From Perognathus longimembris pacificus (lineage: Eukaryota > Chordata > Mammalia > Rodentia > Heteromyidae), in the NCBI RefSeq assembly GCF_023159225.1, contig NC_063170.1, positions 23,896,301-23,960,300 of the forward strand: a DNA stretch of 64,000 nucleotides, read 5' to 3'. The translations under genes and the position numbers were made by a program. This document shows positions 1 through 12,649 of this stretch, piece after piece (the first letter of the stretch is position 1; each line of letters begins with the position of its first letter). The notes beneath the pieces are model-generated. The model worked only from the letters and a program-made list of their open reading frames with translations, searched no databases and was not told the DNA's origin.

Positions 1-669
1 CACTAAGCCACATTCCTAGCCCATGTGTACAACTTTAATTTGTGTTAAATTTATGTTTATAGAAAGACATAAGCATATTTATAGCATACATAGTAAACAT
101 ATAAACACATATGTAGTATATATTTAACATGTTTTTATAGATTTAATGTTTTATATATTTAATATGTTATATATGTTACATAGTACATATTAAATGTATA
201 TATTGTATATGTCACTTGAAAATTAAATTTTTTTCTTCTGAAAAAAATATCAATTGATTTAAAAACAAATGTCCTGCATTCCTTCATAGCTCAGTCAGCC
301 TGGAGTGGTGGCTACTTGTTTGTATTGAGATTTTTTTTTTTTTTTTTTAGTTTATCTTAGTCTCTACCATGCCCTATTCACTTACTCTGGCCTAACTCAC
401 TCATTATGTTACCGCCCACAGGCATCTGTGGTTATATCCCTTCAAATAGTCACTTGAGAATGGTGCACAATCAAAAATGTAACAGGATTCCATGATGAAA
501 TGAATGGTTTGGTAGACTGGGTGAGAAGATAAAGTGACAAAGTTATAACACCTTCTTCAGCATGTCAAAACTGCTTTGAAAATGACTAAGAATAAGGATC
601 TGAAAGCTCAAATGCCTTGATACCAGTGACAGAAAGTGACTTGCATTCCTAAGAATGTTTTTCCAGAAA
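1..669. other. Unique AT-rich flank, no gene seen
   Basis: This stretch is strongly AT-rich, with many TATAT and TTTAAAT runs near 60-220 and a T run near 331-348. I see no open frame, splice-like structure or recognisable repeat family. Confidence 0.5.
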
Positions 670-682
670 GAAGAGGAGTGGC

Positions 683-890
683 GGGGCTGGGGATATAGCC
701 TAGTGGCAAGAGTGCCTGCCTCGGATACATGAGGCCCTAGGTTCGGTTCCCCAGCACCACATATACAGAAAACGGCCAGAAGCGGCGCTGTGGCTCAAGT
801 GGCAGAGTGCTAGCCTTGAGCGGGAAGAAGCCAGGAACAGTGCTCAGGCCCTGAGTCCAAGGCCCAGGACTGGCCAAAAAAAAAAAAAAA
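683..890 (+). mobile_element. IDL-Geo dimeric SINE
   Basis: The left monomer begins GGGGCTGGGGATATAGCC and has an ID/tRNA-Ala-like A box and a B box (GGTTCGGTTCC). The right monomer is the Geo part, from GCCAGAAGCGGCGCTGTGG to GGCCCAGGACTGGCC, followed by an A tail. A 13-bp target-site duplication, GAAGAGGAGTGGC, flanks it at 670-682 and 891-903. Perfect duplicates and few differences from the other copies indicate a young insertion. The open frame on the opposite strand is only the antisense of this SINE. Confidence 0.93.
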
Positions 891-903
891 GAAGAGGAGT
901 GGC

Positions 904-1141
904 ACATAACTAACTCGGCAGTAGTTGCCCACAGGAAAGGTCTCTGCCATCCCAGAAGGTGAGTTGTGGCTTGAAGACAGGTCCATGGGGAGCTACTGGA
1001 CAGACATCTGGAGATATTAGCTGATGGGTGATTAGAGCCCACCATCAAACCATGATTGAGAAGTCATAGAGAAGGTGGCCAAAAAGGGACATGTTCTATC
1101 AGGGAAAATCAAAGGAAGACTTAATTGTTTTCATTTTGTTT

Positions 1142-1189
<48 letters not shown>

Positions 1190-2589
1190 CTTCAATTTTC
1201 TTTCTTTTGGAAATATTATATCTTTTGTCACTGGAGTCATGTGGGTCAAATGGGCTGAGTCCATCCATAGCTCCAAGGGAGGGCCCAGAATTCAAACTTG
1301 GCAAGCAAGGAAGACTTCAAGGATGGATGTGTGACCCATCCTGGGACACTGAAAGTCAGCCTTGGAGCCTTCACTATCTACCAGCAGAAAGAAGCAAGTT
1401 CTTTTTGGTGGCTTGGGCAGCTGATGGGATATCAGGCTGGAGTAAGGGAGGCCACTGTGGAGACTAACTCTAGCAGATGGACAGATAGCCACAAGTGCCT
1501 CCTCATGGTATGCCATTTAAACTTAACCATGTTCTTCTTCCCTTTGGGTGACTATCATTTGAACATTTCCATTTATTTCTATTGAAGATTTTAAAAGGGG
1601 TTTTTAATTGCCTTTGTCTGAAGTTATTATATTAAGGACTTCTATTGGTTTTTAAATGTCTCATTCTATTTCCTTAATTTTTCTCATTAAAGAGACTGGC
1701 TCAGAAAAAATGAATCCAATTCAGTAGCCAACAGCTGCCCATCCAGGGTAGATTCTACTGAGAAATCATGTTTCATTTTTGTGACACTCTTGAGACTCTA
1801 ATGATGATCTTGGAAAAACCAAAGTTGATTGAAAAAAATTATCTTTCATTGTGACTTACAGAATATTGATGACCTAAAAGAAAACTTTCAAAGCATTGTA
1901 ACACAATTCAAGTAGAAACCTTAGATTAACTTTATATATTTTAGTTTGTTGTAGTTGGTGATCATTTGAAGCATCTTAAATGAATCTGAAAATGCAACAA
2001 AACAAAAGAAATTGAGATCTTGGGAAGTCTAGATATAATTGAAAAGTTAATGTGACTGAATTATGTTCATAAAACATAATTAAAGAGAGTGAGATGAATC
2101 CAAGAATTACTCTTCTTTTCCCATATTTTTTTCTTCTACAGGGCTTTTCCTGGAAACTGGATTCTGGCTAAGAGCCCAGAAATGGAAAGTGAGATCACCT
2201 ATTGTCTCTCACAACAATAACACAACACAGGTTTCCACTCAAGACAAAGCCAGGTGGACGGAAAATCTCAGCCATACTCAACCCTCTGTATCTTTCCATT
2301 TGAATCCAAGTGGTCAATCCACAACAAACCTCTCCAACATGGGAGAAGGATACCTAAATACTAACTATAGTCTCTCAGTATTTTTTTTTTTAACATGAAC
2401 ACCTTGCATCTAATACATATTTGGCTCATGTATGAAAATGTAATTCACAATGAAGAGGAAAAATAGTTAATAGAAATAGACCTACAAATGACCAGATTAT
2501 TGGCAGCAGCAAATAAGTATTCTAGAATAACTCTCATAGATGTGTTAGAAGTTAGAGAAACATAGATGGGAAGATAGAACATTTCAAAT
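904..2589. other. Unique interval with a (TG)n tract
   Basis: Apart from a (TG)n microsatellite at 1145-1187 this interval is unique-looking, AT-rich sequence. The open frames across 1125-1585 are short and partly driven by the dinucleotide tract; they have no recognisable domain. Confidence 0.45.
1145..1187. repeat. (TG)n microsatellite
   Basis: About 21 uninterrupted TG units. Translation gives only alternating Cys-Val, which explains the local open frames. Confidence 0.95.
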
Positions 2590-3780
2590 TAAATACGAAA
2601 TATCTGAAAAAGAATAAAATGGTCTACACTCAAACAAAATAATATAATATCTGAAATTAAGAATTGAATACATGAGCCTAATAGCAGAATGGAAGCAATA
2701 GCAAGGAAGATTTGTAAACTGAAGAATGGTTGAAGAAAGCCAACTAAAGGAAAAAGAAAGAGAAAAAGAGATAGAGAGAGAACACAAAGTAGAGGTCATA
2801 TTCTGTTTATGGCAGGCACATAGATTGCTGTCAAATGGCCTAACATGCACAAGAGAGAAAATGGAAGAGAAGTAAAAATACATCTTTAATGACTGGGAAT
2901 ATTCCAATATATTTGATGGGTGTCAACCCACAAAAGCACAGAAAATTCCTAGGAGTGTAGCAATAACAATGATAATAACACCTTGACATATGGTGGTCAG
3001 TCTGCTGAAACCACATAAGGATCAAAAAAAGAGTCTTAACATGCACACAGAGTAAGACAGTATATCACCTGTAGGGACAATGAGAAGAAATATGAGTGAC
3101 TTCTCAGTAGAAGTTTTGGAAGTCAAAATACAGTAGGGTAACATCTTTAACATTTGAAAATGAAAAATAATTCTACATTATAGCTTTCTACACCTAATAA
3201 AAATAATTCAAAACGGAATGTAAAACTTCTCTCCAAAGATACTGTTATGAAAGTAGAAAGATAAGTCACAGACTGAACATAAGAAATCATAATATATCTG
3301 ACAAGACTCCCCTCCAGTATATATAAAGGACTCTTATGATTCAATAACAAGAAAATAATCCAATAGAAATAGGCCAAACACTTCAACATACACTTCACCA
3401 AAGAATATATAGAAATGACTGATGCACACACGAAAAGTTGTTCAACTTTGTTAGTTTTTTTGGAAAATGCAAATGAAAAGCACTGCTACTATTTGTTAGA
3501 CAGGTCAAAATAGAAGGGATGAATCCTACCTAAAAATTCAACACATCTATATTGTTGTTGGGAATGTGAAATGAGATTCCAACTCTGAGGAACACTTTGG
3601 TCCTTTCCAATGTTCTCAGGTGTTGACTCAAGGGAATATAATGACTCAAGAGGAAACAAAACATTCATGGCAGATATGTTCATAATAATCAAAACTTAGA
3701 CACAATCCAAATGTTCACCAGCAGGGGAAAGGAGAAACATCTCCCTTAGGATGAATGGAAATGTTTTCTAGTTGCAAGAT
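2590..3780 (+). mobile_element. Ancient L1 (L1M/HAL1-like) relic
   Basis: The segment from about 3300 follows the conserved end of L1 ORF2: a stretch equivalent to 'caataacaagaaaataat', then 'cttcaccaaagaatatat', then the late-ORF2 block about a miniature view of wording seen in old L1s (3560-3740: 'attcataataatcaaaac'-like text at 3680-3700 and 'caaatgttcacca' at 3707). The part upstream (about 3090-3170) resembles the ORF1-proximal segment of old L1 or HAL1. No frame is open, and divergence is high. The exact subfamily and the 5' limit are uncertain. Confidence 0.6.
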
Positions 3781-5151
3781 AGAACTACAGAAAGAATCCA
3801 AGGGCTCAGAAGGTACATGTGTGCATATGTGGGAAGATGGCCAGATGCTTAAAGCAACAGTAGTAGCACTATAGGAACTACAGTTCAAAATGCACAAGAA
3901 CATCAAGGGTAGTTTCTTGGTGGTACTGGGATTTGTACTTAAGGCCTTGTATTTGTGAGGTAGATCCCCTACCATTTGAGCCAGGCCATCTGCCCAAAGG
4001 TATGGGTTTTAAAGTAAAAAAAAAAAATGATGTTGTGATCAAAACAAAGAGTGAAATACTAATACATCTCAAAAAAAATAATTTTGTCCATAAACATACC
4101 TTCTTCCTCAGGAGACATCAAACTTCCTTGTAAGGACTAAAGTAAAATTTAACATTATTATGAATAGAGATGACACTGAATACAGTAGATAATATGGTTT
4201 TAAACTTTCCTATAACAAATAAATAGGCATGTTTATTTAGTATCTTTTTTGGTGCTGGGGATCAAAGCCAGGGATTAGAGCATGCTAACAAAGAGCTTTC
4301 CTGTTTAGCTATACCTTCATTATATACTTCACAGTTCTTTAAAGAATCTCACAATATAGTCCAAGAGTGTGAAGTCAGCATGGCTAGGAAAAGGATATTC
4401 TGTGTGAGATACAGTCCTGATATGATGGCCAGAAGACTGTTTGTTTTACCCTAATCTCACAGTGCTATCTGAGAAAAGCATTAATGAATGTACTAGGAGC
4501 ATATTTAAGTCCTGATATAATTATGACTACCTTAAATATACATGTACCAATTGCAAGACAGATTTACAGAATGGATTTTAAAATGCCATCCAATAGACAC
4601 TGTCTACAAGAATCTCATTTCAAATAATACCAGGGAAGTTGTGACATGCACATATACAAACCCTACTTTGTGCAAGCCAATGAAACTTGCTTCACAGCAT
4701 TTGTAGAATAATTTGACAAATTGCTTATTCAAGTCTAAGAGCCAAAACCAAAACAGTGTTAGCATTGGCTAGTGTAATTACTATTTGTTCAGTAATTTAC
4801 ATGTTATCTGTATTCACAAAGTGACTATTTTTAGATTAAATTCTGATCTATTTTTTATCTTTGTGGCCCCCAAACTCCAGACATTCAATTACATCAGTTC
4901 CACAGCTGGTACAGTTTGGTTATTAAGGCAGAGGTTTGAAAATACTGAGTTTTGAACAGAAAGCTCTCACTCCCTTATTCCCAGGAACATGATTACATTG
5001 AAACAAAACTTCAGTAATCTAGAGAAAGAGAACTTGTGTTATTGAATCAGAGAAGAGAAAAACAAATGTTCACTACAACCTAGGTCTGCTGCTATATGGT
5101 GAAATTTCTTTTATCTTATTTTATCAGTACTTTGCTATTGCAAAGATGTTT
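3781..5151. other. Mostly unique interval with two ID-like relics
   Basis: Two short, strongly diverged minus-strand ID-type tRNA-like relics lie at about 3922-3996 (GGTGGTACTGGGATTTGTAC) and 4248-4320 (GGTGCTGGGGATCAAAGCC). The rest is AT-rich unique sequence with no gene that I can recognise. Confidence 0.4.
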
Positions 5152-5167
5152 GCATTAAAACCTTTTT

Positions 5168-5689
5168 TAAAAATAATTATTTATTGTCAAAGTGATGTAC
5201 AGAGGGGTTACAGTTTCATACATAAAGCAGTGGGTACATTTCTTATACAATTTGTTACCTCCTCCCTCATTCCCCTCCCCCCCTCTTTCCCTCTCCATGA
5301 GTTGTTCAGTTGGTTTACACCAAATGGTTTTATAAATATTGCTTTTGGAGTCATTTGTCTTTTCATCCTTTATCTCTTGATTTTGATGTTCTCTTTCCCT
5401 TCCCTAGTTCTAATACCAGTATATACAGTATCCAGGGTACTCAGATGAGATACAGTGATAGCATGGGTACAATCACAGGAAGAAGATACAAGATGATGAT
5501 CATCATCAACAACAACAACAACAACAAAAACCTATGGTTTCACATGGCATGTTGAAAGTAATTATAACAGTGATATAACACTTGTTTCCATAATGTGGAG
5601 TTCATTTCACTTAGCATCATCTTATGTGTTCAGAAGGGCACATCAATTGGGCTCTTGTGATCCTCTGCTGTGACTAGCCTAAACCTGTC
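5168..5689 (-). other. L1 3' UTR
   Basis: This is the reverse complement of the 3' UTR seen in the other young L1 tails in the window (12440-12590, 48262-48500, 60875-61110). The shared end on the sense strand is a 'GTAACCCCTCTGTACATCAC' block followed by ACAATAAA-like sequence. A G-rich stretch (C-rich on the given strand, about 5270-5295) precedes it, as in many mammalian L1 3' UTRs. An (AAC)n tract at 5505-5526 lies inside. Confidence 0.85.
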
Positions 5690-8600
5690 CTAATTATTCC
5701 CTATGAGGGAAACCACAGAGTCCATGTTTCTTTGGGTCTGGCTCACTTCACTTAGTATAATTTTTTCCAAGTCCTTTCATTTTCTTATGAATGGGGCAAT
5801 GTCATTATCTGATAGAGGCATAAAATTCCATTGTGTATATGTACCACATTTTCCTGATCCATTCATCTACTGAGGGGCATCTGGGTTGGTTGGTTCCATA
5901 TTTTGGCAATGAGAAATTGTGCTGTGATGAACATTGTTGTGCTGGTGGCTTTAGTGTGTTCTTGTTTGTAAGTTTATGGGTAGATGCCCAAGAGTGGGGC
6001 TGCTGGGTCATAGGGGAGCTCTGTGTTTAGCCTTGTGAAGAACCTCCATACCGCTTTCCAGAGTGGTTGAACAAGTTTACATTCCCACCAACAATGAAGT
6101 AGGGTTCCCTTTTGGCCACATCCCCTCCAGCATTTGTTATTGTTAGTTTTCCTGGTAATGGACATTCTTACTGGCGTGAGGTGGAATCTCAATGTTGTTT
6201 TGATTTGCATTTCTTTTATGGCCAGTGATCTAGAGCATTTTTTTTATGTGTGTCTTGGCCATTCTCATTTCCTCTTCAGAGAAGTCTCTTTTTAAGTCTT
6301 TAGCCCACTTGTTGAGTGGGCTGTTGGTTCTTTGAGGTTTTGTTTTGGAGGAATGTAATTTTTTTAGTTCTGCATATATTTTAGATATGAGGCCTTTGTT
6401 GGTTGTATGGCTGGTAAAGATCTTCTCCCAATCTGTGTGCTTTCTGTTTATCTTGTAAACTATGTTCTTTTGCCCTGAGGAAGCTCTGCAGTTTGATGCA
6501 ATCCCATTTCTCCAACCTTTCTTTGATTTGTTGCATTTCTGGGCCTTTGTTAACGAAGTTCCGTCCTTTGCCAAGGAGCCCAAGTGTTTCTCCTATTCCT
6601 TCTTGTAGTGTTTTTAGGGTATCTGTTTTTATTTCGATATCTTTGATCCATTTGGAATTGATTTTGGTGTAGGGTGATATATAAGGATCTAGTTTTAATT
6701 TGTTGCAGGTGTTGAACCAGTTTTTCTGGCACCATTTGTTAAAGAGGCTATCTTTCTTCCATCCTATTTTTTTTTTTTTTTAGCTTCTTTATCAAAGATT
6801 AAGTAGGTATAGTTCGGCGGATTCATTTCTGGGTCTTCACTTTTGTTCCATTGATCTTCAGGCCTGTTCCTGTGCCAATACCAAGCCTTTTTTTTTTTTT
6901 CAATTACTATAGCTTTGTAATACAGCTTGAAGTTGGGTGTTGTAATTCCTCCTACACTGTTCTTTCTACTTAGGATTGTTTTTGCTATTCGTGGTCTTTT
7001 ATTGTTCCTTATGAATTTCTGAATTGCTTCCTCTATTTCATTAAAAAATGGTGTTGGGATATTAATGGGTATTGCATTGAATTTGTAGATAGCCTTTGGT
7101 AATATTGCCATTTTGACAATATTAATCCTCCCAATCGAGGAGCATGGGAGGTTTTTCTATTTCCTTAGTTCTGCCTTAATTTCGTTTTTCATGTTTTTAA
7201 AGTTCTCATCATAGAGGTCTTTCACTTCTTTGGTTAAGGTTATTCCTAGGTATTTTATGTGTTTTGAGGCTATTGCAAAAGGAGTTCCTTTCCTGATTTC
7301 AGCCTTGGTCTTCAAGTTGTTGGCATATAGAAAAGCCATTGATTTTTGAGGGTTTATTTTATATACTGCTACTTTGCCAAAGTTTTGGATCAGCTCTAGT
7401 AGCTTGGGAGTAGAGTCTACAGGGTTCTTTAGATACAGGATCATGTCATCTGCAAAAAGAGATAGTTTGACTTCATCTTTTCCTATTTGGATCTCCTTTA
7501 TGTCTCCCTCTTGCCTTATTGCTCTGGCTAGGCATTCTAATACTATGTTGAAGAGGAGATGGGTGAGCGGACAAACTTGTCTTGCTCTTGATTTTAGAGG
7601 AAATGGCTTTAGCTTTTCCCCATTAAGAGTATTGTTTGTCATAGACAGCCTTAATTATATTTAGGAATGTTCCCTGGAATCCTAGTTTCTCCAAAGCTTT
7701 TATCATAAATGGGTGCTGGATTTTTATCAAATGCTTTTTCTGCATCTAGCAAAATGATCATGTGGTCATGTGGTTTTTTTTGTTTTGTTTTGTTTTTGCC
7801 AGTCCTGAGGCTTGAACTCAGGGCCTGGGTACTGACCCTGGGCCTCTTTTTGCTCAAGGCTAGCACTCTTTCACTTGAGCCACAGTGCCACTTCTGGCCT
7901 TTTCTGTATATGTGGTGCTGAGGAATTGAACCCAGGGCTTCATGCATGCTAGGCAAGCAGTCTAACACTAGGCCACATTCCCAGCCCGTCATGTGGTTCT
8001 TAACCTTGCTCTGGTTGATGTGTGGGTTACATTGATTGACTTGTGTATATTTAACCAGCTCTGCATACTGGGAATGAATCCAGTTTGGTCATAGTGTATA
8101 ACTTTTTTTATGACCTGTTGAAGTCGATTGGCCAGAATTTTGTTGAGAATTTTTGTGTCAATGTTCATCAGGGAAATCAGTCTATATTTCTCTTTCCTTG
8201 ATGAGTCTCTGCCTGGTATTGGAATAGGGTTATACTGGCATCATAGAATGTGTTTGGTAGCCAACTTTCTCTTTCAATTTCATTGAAGAATTTGAGAAAT
8301 ATTGGTGTGAGTTCTGTTTTGAAGCCTTGTAGAATTCTGCAGTGAATACACCTGGAACTGGGCTTTTCTTGGATGGGAGATCTCTTATTGCAATTTCTAT
8401 TTCATTGCTGGATATGGGTCTGTTAAGAAGGTTTAAATCTTCATAATTAAGTTTGGGCATATCAATTTTTTCGTCCATTTCTTCCAGATTCTCGAATTTG
8501 TTGGCATAAAGGTTTGCACAATAGTCCCTTATTGTGTTGTGAATCTTGGTTGTTTCTGTGGTGATGTTATCTGTTCCATTTCTGATCTTGGTTATTTGGG

Positions 8601-9752
8601 TATGCTGCCTTCGTTTTCTGGTCAGATTTGCTAGGGGTCTGTCTATCTTGTTAATCTTTTCAAAGAACTAACTCTTTGTTTTGCTGATTCTTTTGATTTT
8701 TTTTATTCCAAGTCATTTAATTCTGATTTAATTTTAATTATTTGCTTCCATCTATTGGCTTGGGGTTTGGCTTGTTGTTCTCTTTCAAGGAGCTTAAGGT
8801 GCTTCCTTAAGTTGCTGAATTGATGTTTCTCCAATTTGTTGATGTAGGCACTCAGAGATATAAATTTTCCTCTGAGTACTGCCTTTGTTGTGTCCCAAAG
8901 GAGCTGGTACTTCATGTGCTCATCTTGGTTTAATTCCATAAACATTTGAATTTCTGTTCTAATTTCTTCGATGACCCACCTGTGGTTCAGCAATGTGTTG
9001 TTTAGTCTCCATGAATTGTAGGATTTTCTGTGGTGGCTGTTTGAGTTGAGTTCTACTTTTATTCCATTATGATCTGAGAGAATGCAGGGAATGGTTTTGA
9101 TACTTCTGAATTTGTACAGATTTTCTTTGTGCCCTAAGATGCAATCTATTTTGGAGAATGTTCCATGTGCTGCTGAAAAGAATGTGTATTCTGGTGTTGC
9201 TGGATGGAATATTCTGTAGATGTTGGTCAAGTCTAGTTGGTCTATGCAGTTGTTTAGTTCTGAGGTTTCTTTGTTCAGTTTTTGGCGTGTTGATCTGTCC
9301 AGAGGTGACAGTGGAGTGTTAAAGTCTCCAACTATCAATGTGTTTGGGTCTATGAGTATTTTTAGAGTCAGTAGTGTTTGTTTGATGAAGTTGGGTGCTC
9401 CTGTATTTGGGGTGTATTTTGGATGGTTATATCCTCCTGTAGGAGAGATCCCTTTATTAGTATGTAGTACTCTTTTTTGTCTCTTCTTACCATTTTTAAT
9501 TTGAAGTCAATTTTATCTGGTACTAGGATTGCAACTCCAGCCGGCTTATGGAGGCCGTTTGCCTGGCAGACTTCATTCCAGCCTTTCGCTTTTAGAAAAT
9601 GTTTGCTTTTGCTGGGTAGATGTGTCTCAGGGGCAGCAGAAAGATGGATCTTGATTTTTGATCCAGCTTATGAGCCTATGTTGTTTAATTGGAGAATTAA
9701 GTCCATTAATGTTGAGAGGATTGAGAAATGATCGCTTGTTCCTTTCATTATA
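5690..9752 (-). pseudogene. L1 ORF2 (endonuclease/reverse transcriptase), broken
   Basis: This frame encoded the L1 protein that nicks target DNA and copies RNA at the nick. Starting near 9752, an N-terminal endonuclease block LNINGLNSPIKQHRL is readable at about 9716. Near 9628 an indel replaces the usual glutamate-bearing motif with CP-stop. Further endonuclease motifs are GDFN near 9326, YTFFSAAHGTFSKID near 9188 and SDH near 9075. The reverse-transcriptase catalytic motif FADD lies at 7445-7456. The C-terminal part (WIRKMWYIYTMEFY near 5830-5870) ends in GNN-stop at 5690-5692. Excluding the SINE at 7776-7987 the span is about 3.84 kb, matching the normal length near 1,280 residues. Several frameshifts make it a pseudogene. 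Confidence 0.88.
7776..7987 (-). mobile_element. IDL-Geo SINE inside L1 ORF2
   Basis: This minus-strand copy has a T run at its left (the A tail read in reverse), the Geo monomer, and then the ID-like head ending CATTCCCAGCCC. An exact duplication, GTCATGTGGTT, lies at 7765-7775 and 7988-7998. It interrupts the reverse-transcriptase region, so it came after the L1. Confidence 0.93.
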
Positions 9753-9806
9753 GCTATCTTGTTAAACATTGTATCTTCACAATTCTTGATCTAATATTCT
9801 GGTTTT

Positions 9807-10937
9807 CTATTTAGGATTCATTTCTCTGTCTGTATTGTGATCTTGATTATTTTCCATGTGTAAGACATCCTTGAGGATTTTCTGCAATGCTGGTTTGGTG
9901 GAGATATATTGTTTCAGTTTTTCTTTACTATGGAATACTTTTATTTGACCTTTAGCTATGAATGAGAGTTTAGCTGGATACAGTATTCTTGGTTGATAGT
10001 TATTTTTCTTTAGGGTGTGGCATACCTCATTCCAGGCTCTCCTTGCTTTCGTGGTCTCTGCTGAGAAGTTGGGATAATTCTGATTGGTTTTCCTTTATAT
10101 GTGATTATTTTCTTCTCTCTAGCAGCTTTAAGGATTCTTTCCTTGGTCTCTATCGATCCTGTTTTGATCACAATGTGTCAGTGGGATGTCCTATTCTGGT
10201 CTGGTCAGCTTGGGGTTCTAAATCTTCCTGTATCTAGATAGGCTTATCCTTCTGGATATTTGGGAAGTTCTCTGCTATTATTCTGTTGAACATGTTGCCT
10301 ATCCATTAATTTCTTTCTCTAGGTTTTCCTCCATACCAATTAGCCTTAAATTGGGCTTCTTGACTGTATCTTGGAGCTCCTGAAGTGATCTGTTTTGCAC
10401 TTTTTTTTTTGTTCTTTCTCCATAGATTCTTAGGGAATCGTCAGTTCCTGAGATTTCATCATCTGCTTCATCTAGTCTGCTCTGTAGACTAGCTACTTGA
10501 TTTCAAATCTCCCTTCCTTCTGTCTGGTCTTTCTTGATGTCTTCCATGTCTTTACTATAATTTTCTCTTAGGTCCTGTATGGACTTCTTTACTTCATTAA
10601 TTTGGTTCTGAGTGCTGTCTCTCAAAGCTATTAGCTGGGTAGCTATCTTTTCATTGGACTCTTGAAGTTCATTTATCTTTCTATTTGTGGAGGTCATGAA
10701 ATCCTCCATTACTTTATGGGTGGATTGATGTATTGATCTTTGGCTTGGATCCTCATGCTCTAGAATAGTTGTGTGAAGAGATTCAAACTTTTCATTTAAC
10801 ATTTTTATCAGTACAGTTTGTAGAGCATTTTGAGGGTTCTCTTCTAGGTCTTTGATTGACTGCTCTGCTTCCTGCTTATTTGGAGTGGGAGATGAGATTC
10901 CCTGGCTTGCCATCTTTCTTGTGCTTCTTCTGCCCAT
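9807..10937 (-). pseudogene. L1 ORF1 (RNA-binding protein), broken
   Basis: The likely native start is the ATG at 10937 (MGRRSTRKM); an in-frame ATG 18 bases upstream also exists. The first 145 or so residues are rich in E, K, Q, N and L, as expected for the N-terminal coiled coil that trimerises this protein. An in-frame TGA falls near 10503. Beyond it the same frame continues with KKPNLRLIG near 10350, the start of the RRM domain, then a TAG near 10303. The C-terminal domain is readable as YQPRILYPAKLSF near 9970, and the frame ends at 9807. The intact length would be about 376 residues. It sits just upstream of ORF2, separated by about 55 bases, as in known L1s. Confidence 0.85.
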
Positions 10938-11678
10938 TTGGATTGGAAATGCCAATCTACAAGCACTTGTGACACTGCTTAAGACCCAAAGCAGACCTTA
11001 CCAAGCACTGTTGTATAAATCTTAGAAGTTCACAATTATATAAGATACTTTTCCTGTCTTTTTTGTATATAAAAGCAGATTTAGTGTCCCCAAAGAATAC
11101 AATTTTAATATAAAAACCAACCCCGAGCCCTGTATTCAGTAGTTACTTATATACTGTTAAAACCATATGAGCAATTTTGTTCTTACATTTAGTTCTTTTT
11201 GGACTGGTGGGATTTCTCTATGAACCCCTTTGACTCACTCAGATTGAACAGGGATACCCTCTTTCCGATAACCAGGGGTCAATGGAGTCTGGAGGTCCTG
11301 GAAGTAAATTTAAGAGGGTAAGTTAGGGGTGGTGAAGAGAATGGAGTAAAATGAATAGGGGATGATGAGTTTGGTTTAGTTTCAGTGAAGTGGAAAGATG
11401 GAGAAGAGTAGAAATTGGTAGAAAGAACGAGGTTAAAATGATAGACAATGAAGAGTCAACAAAAAAGAGTGAAGATATTAGTCAAAGGAAAGTAATTTTA
11501 AAGAAAGAAAATGTGAAAAGAGAAACAAAAAAAAATACAGGAAAACAAACACACTAAACAAAAAAAATATTACCAACCCCCCCAATAAGACAAACAAATA
11601 AAAAACAGAAAACAAAAAAACAAACAACTCAAAAATGAAAAATAAAAAAGTTTTAAAAAATGGATTCTTCCCCCCTCC

Positions 11679-11861
11679 GTAGACGAATGGATCAGGAAAA
11701 TGTGGTACATATACACAATGGAATTTTATGCCTCTATCAGAAAGAATGACATTGCCCCATTTGTAAGGAAATGAACGGACTTGGAAAAAATTATACTAAG
11801 TGAAGTGAGCCAGACCCAAAGAAACATGGACTCTATGGTCTCCCTTATTGGGAATAATTAG
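11679..11861 (+). pseudogene. L1 ORF2 C-terminal remnant
   Basis: The last 60 or so codons of ORF2 are readable, including WIRKMWYIYTMEFY, with one in-frame stop (after the FVRK block), and they end with GNN-stop at 11859-11861. The same C-terminus ends ORF2 of the large minus-strand L1, so the two are related subfamilies. Confidence 0.8.
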
Positions 11862-12185
11862 CACAGGATTAGGCAAGCCACAGCAGAGGATCACAAGAGC
11901 CCAATAGCTATACCCTTATGATCACATAAGATGATGCTAAGTGAAATGAACTCCATTTTATGGAAATGATTGTTATATCACAGTTGTAACTACTTTCAAC
12001 GTCCCATGTGTATCTGTAGTTTATACTGTTGATGATGTTCTTGTATCACCTTCTTGGATTGTATCTACACTATCTCTGTAATCTTATCTGAGTATATTGG
12101 AAACCGTGTATACTGGTATTAGAATTAGGAAATTGAGAGGGAATACCAAAATTGAGAGACAAAGGGTAAATTAAGAGAAACAACA

Positions 12186-12392
12186 GGGGCTGGGGATATA
12201 GCCTAGTGGCAAGAGTGCCTGCCTCGGATACACGAGGCCCTAGGTTCGATTCCCCAGCACCACATATACAGAAAACGGCCAGAAGCGGCACTGTGGCTCA
12301 AGTGGCAGAGTGCTAGCCTTGAGCGGGAAGAAGCCAGGGACAGTGCTCAGGCCTTGAGTCCAAGGCCCAGGACTGGCCAAAAAAAAAAAAAA
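12186..12392 (+). mobile_element. IDL-Geo SINE inside truncated L1
   Basis: The copy has the standard head (GGGGCTGGGGATATAGCC), the Geo half, and an A tail. The duplication AGAGAAACAACA is exact at 12174-12185 and 12393-12404. It is third in a nesting series: SINE in truncated L1 in full L1. Confidence 0.93.
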
Positions 12393-12649
12393 AGAGAAAC
12401 AACAACAAAAGCAATACTTGCAAAACTGTATGGTGTAAGCGAACTGAACACCTCAGTGGGGGAAAGGGGGAGGGGGCAGGGGGGTATGAGGGACAAGGTA
12501 ACAAACAGTACAAGAAATGTATCCAATGCCTAACGTATGAAACTGTAACCTCTCTGTACATCAGTTTTATAATAAAAAATTTAAAAAAAATGGAGTCTTC
12601 CATGTTTGGGTGGGCTCTTTCCAGTCTCTGGTTTCCTAGGGATGGTCTA

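Larger units (their letters stand above)
11672..12590 (+). mobile_element. 5'-truncated L1 inserted into the larger L1
   Basis: The copy starts abruptly near the end of ORF2 and runs through the 3' UTR to an AATAAAAAATTTAAAA tail. It is flanked by duplications TTTTAAAAAATGGATTCTTC (11651-11670) and TTAAAAAAAATGGAGTCTTC (12581-12600), differing at a few bases. Its orientation is opposite to the host L1. It contains a separate IDL-Geo SINE at 12186-12392. Confidence 0.88.

Noticed and set aside
683..760. tRNA-Ala-like gene in SINE heads
   Set aside because: The A and B boxes are those of the ID-derived SINE head; the flanks, A tail and target duplicates show retroposition, not a tRNA gene.
737..1048. 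103-codon minus-strand open frame
   Set aside because: It lies across the antisense of an IDL-Geo SINE and its target duplicate; the same peptide type recurs at every such SINE (for example 56366-56644).
1125..1467. Open frames with Cys-Val repeats
   Set aside because: Produced by the (TG)n tract; no start context or domain.
5152..11650. Active L1
   Set aside because: ORF1 has at least two in-frame stops, ORF2 has an endonuclease frameshift and an inserted SINE, so it cannot be autonomous.
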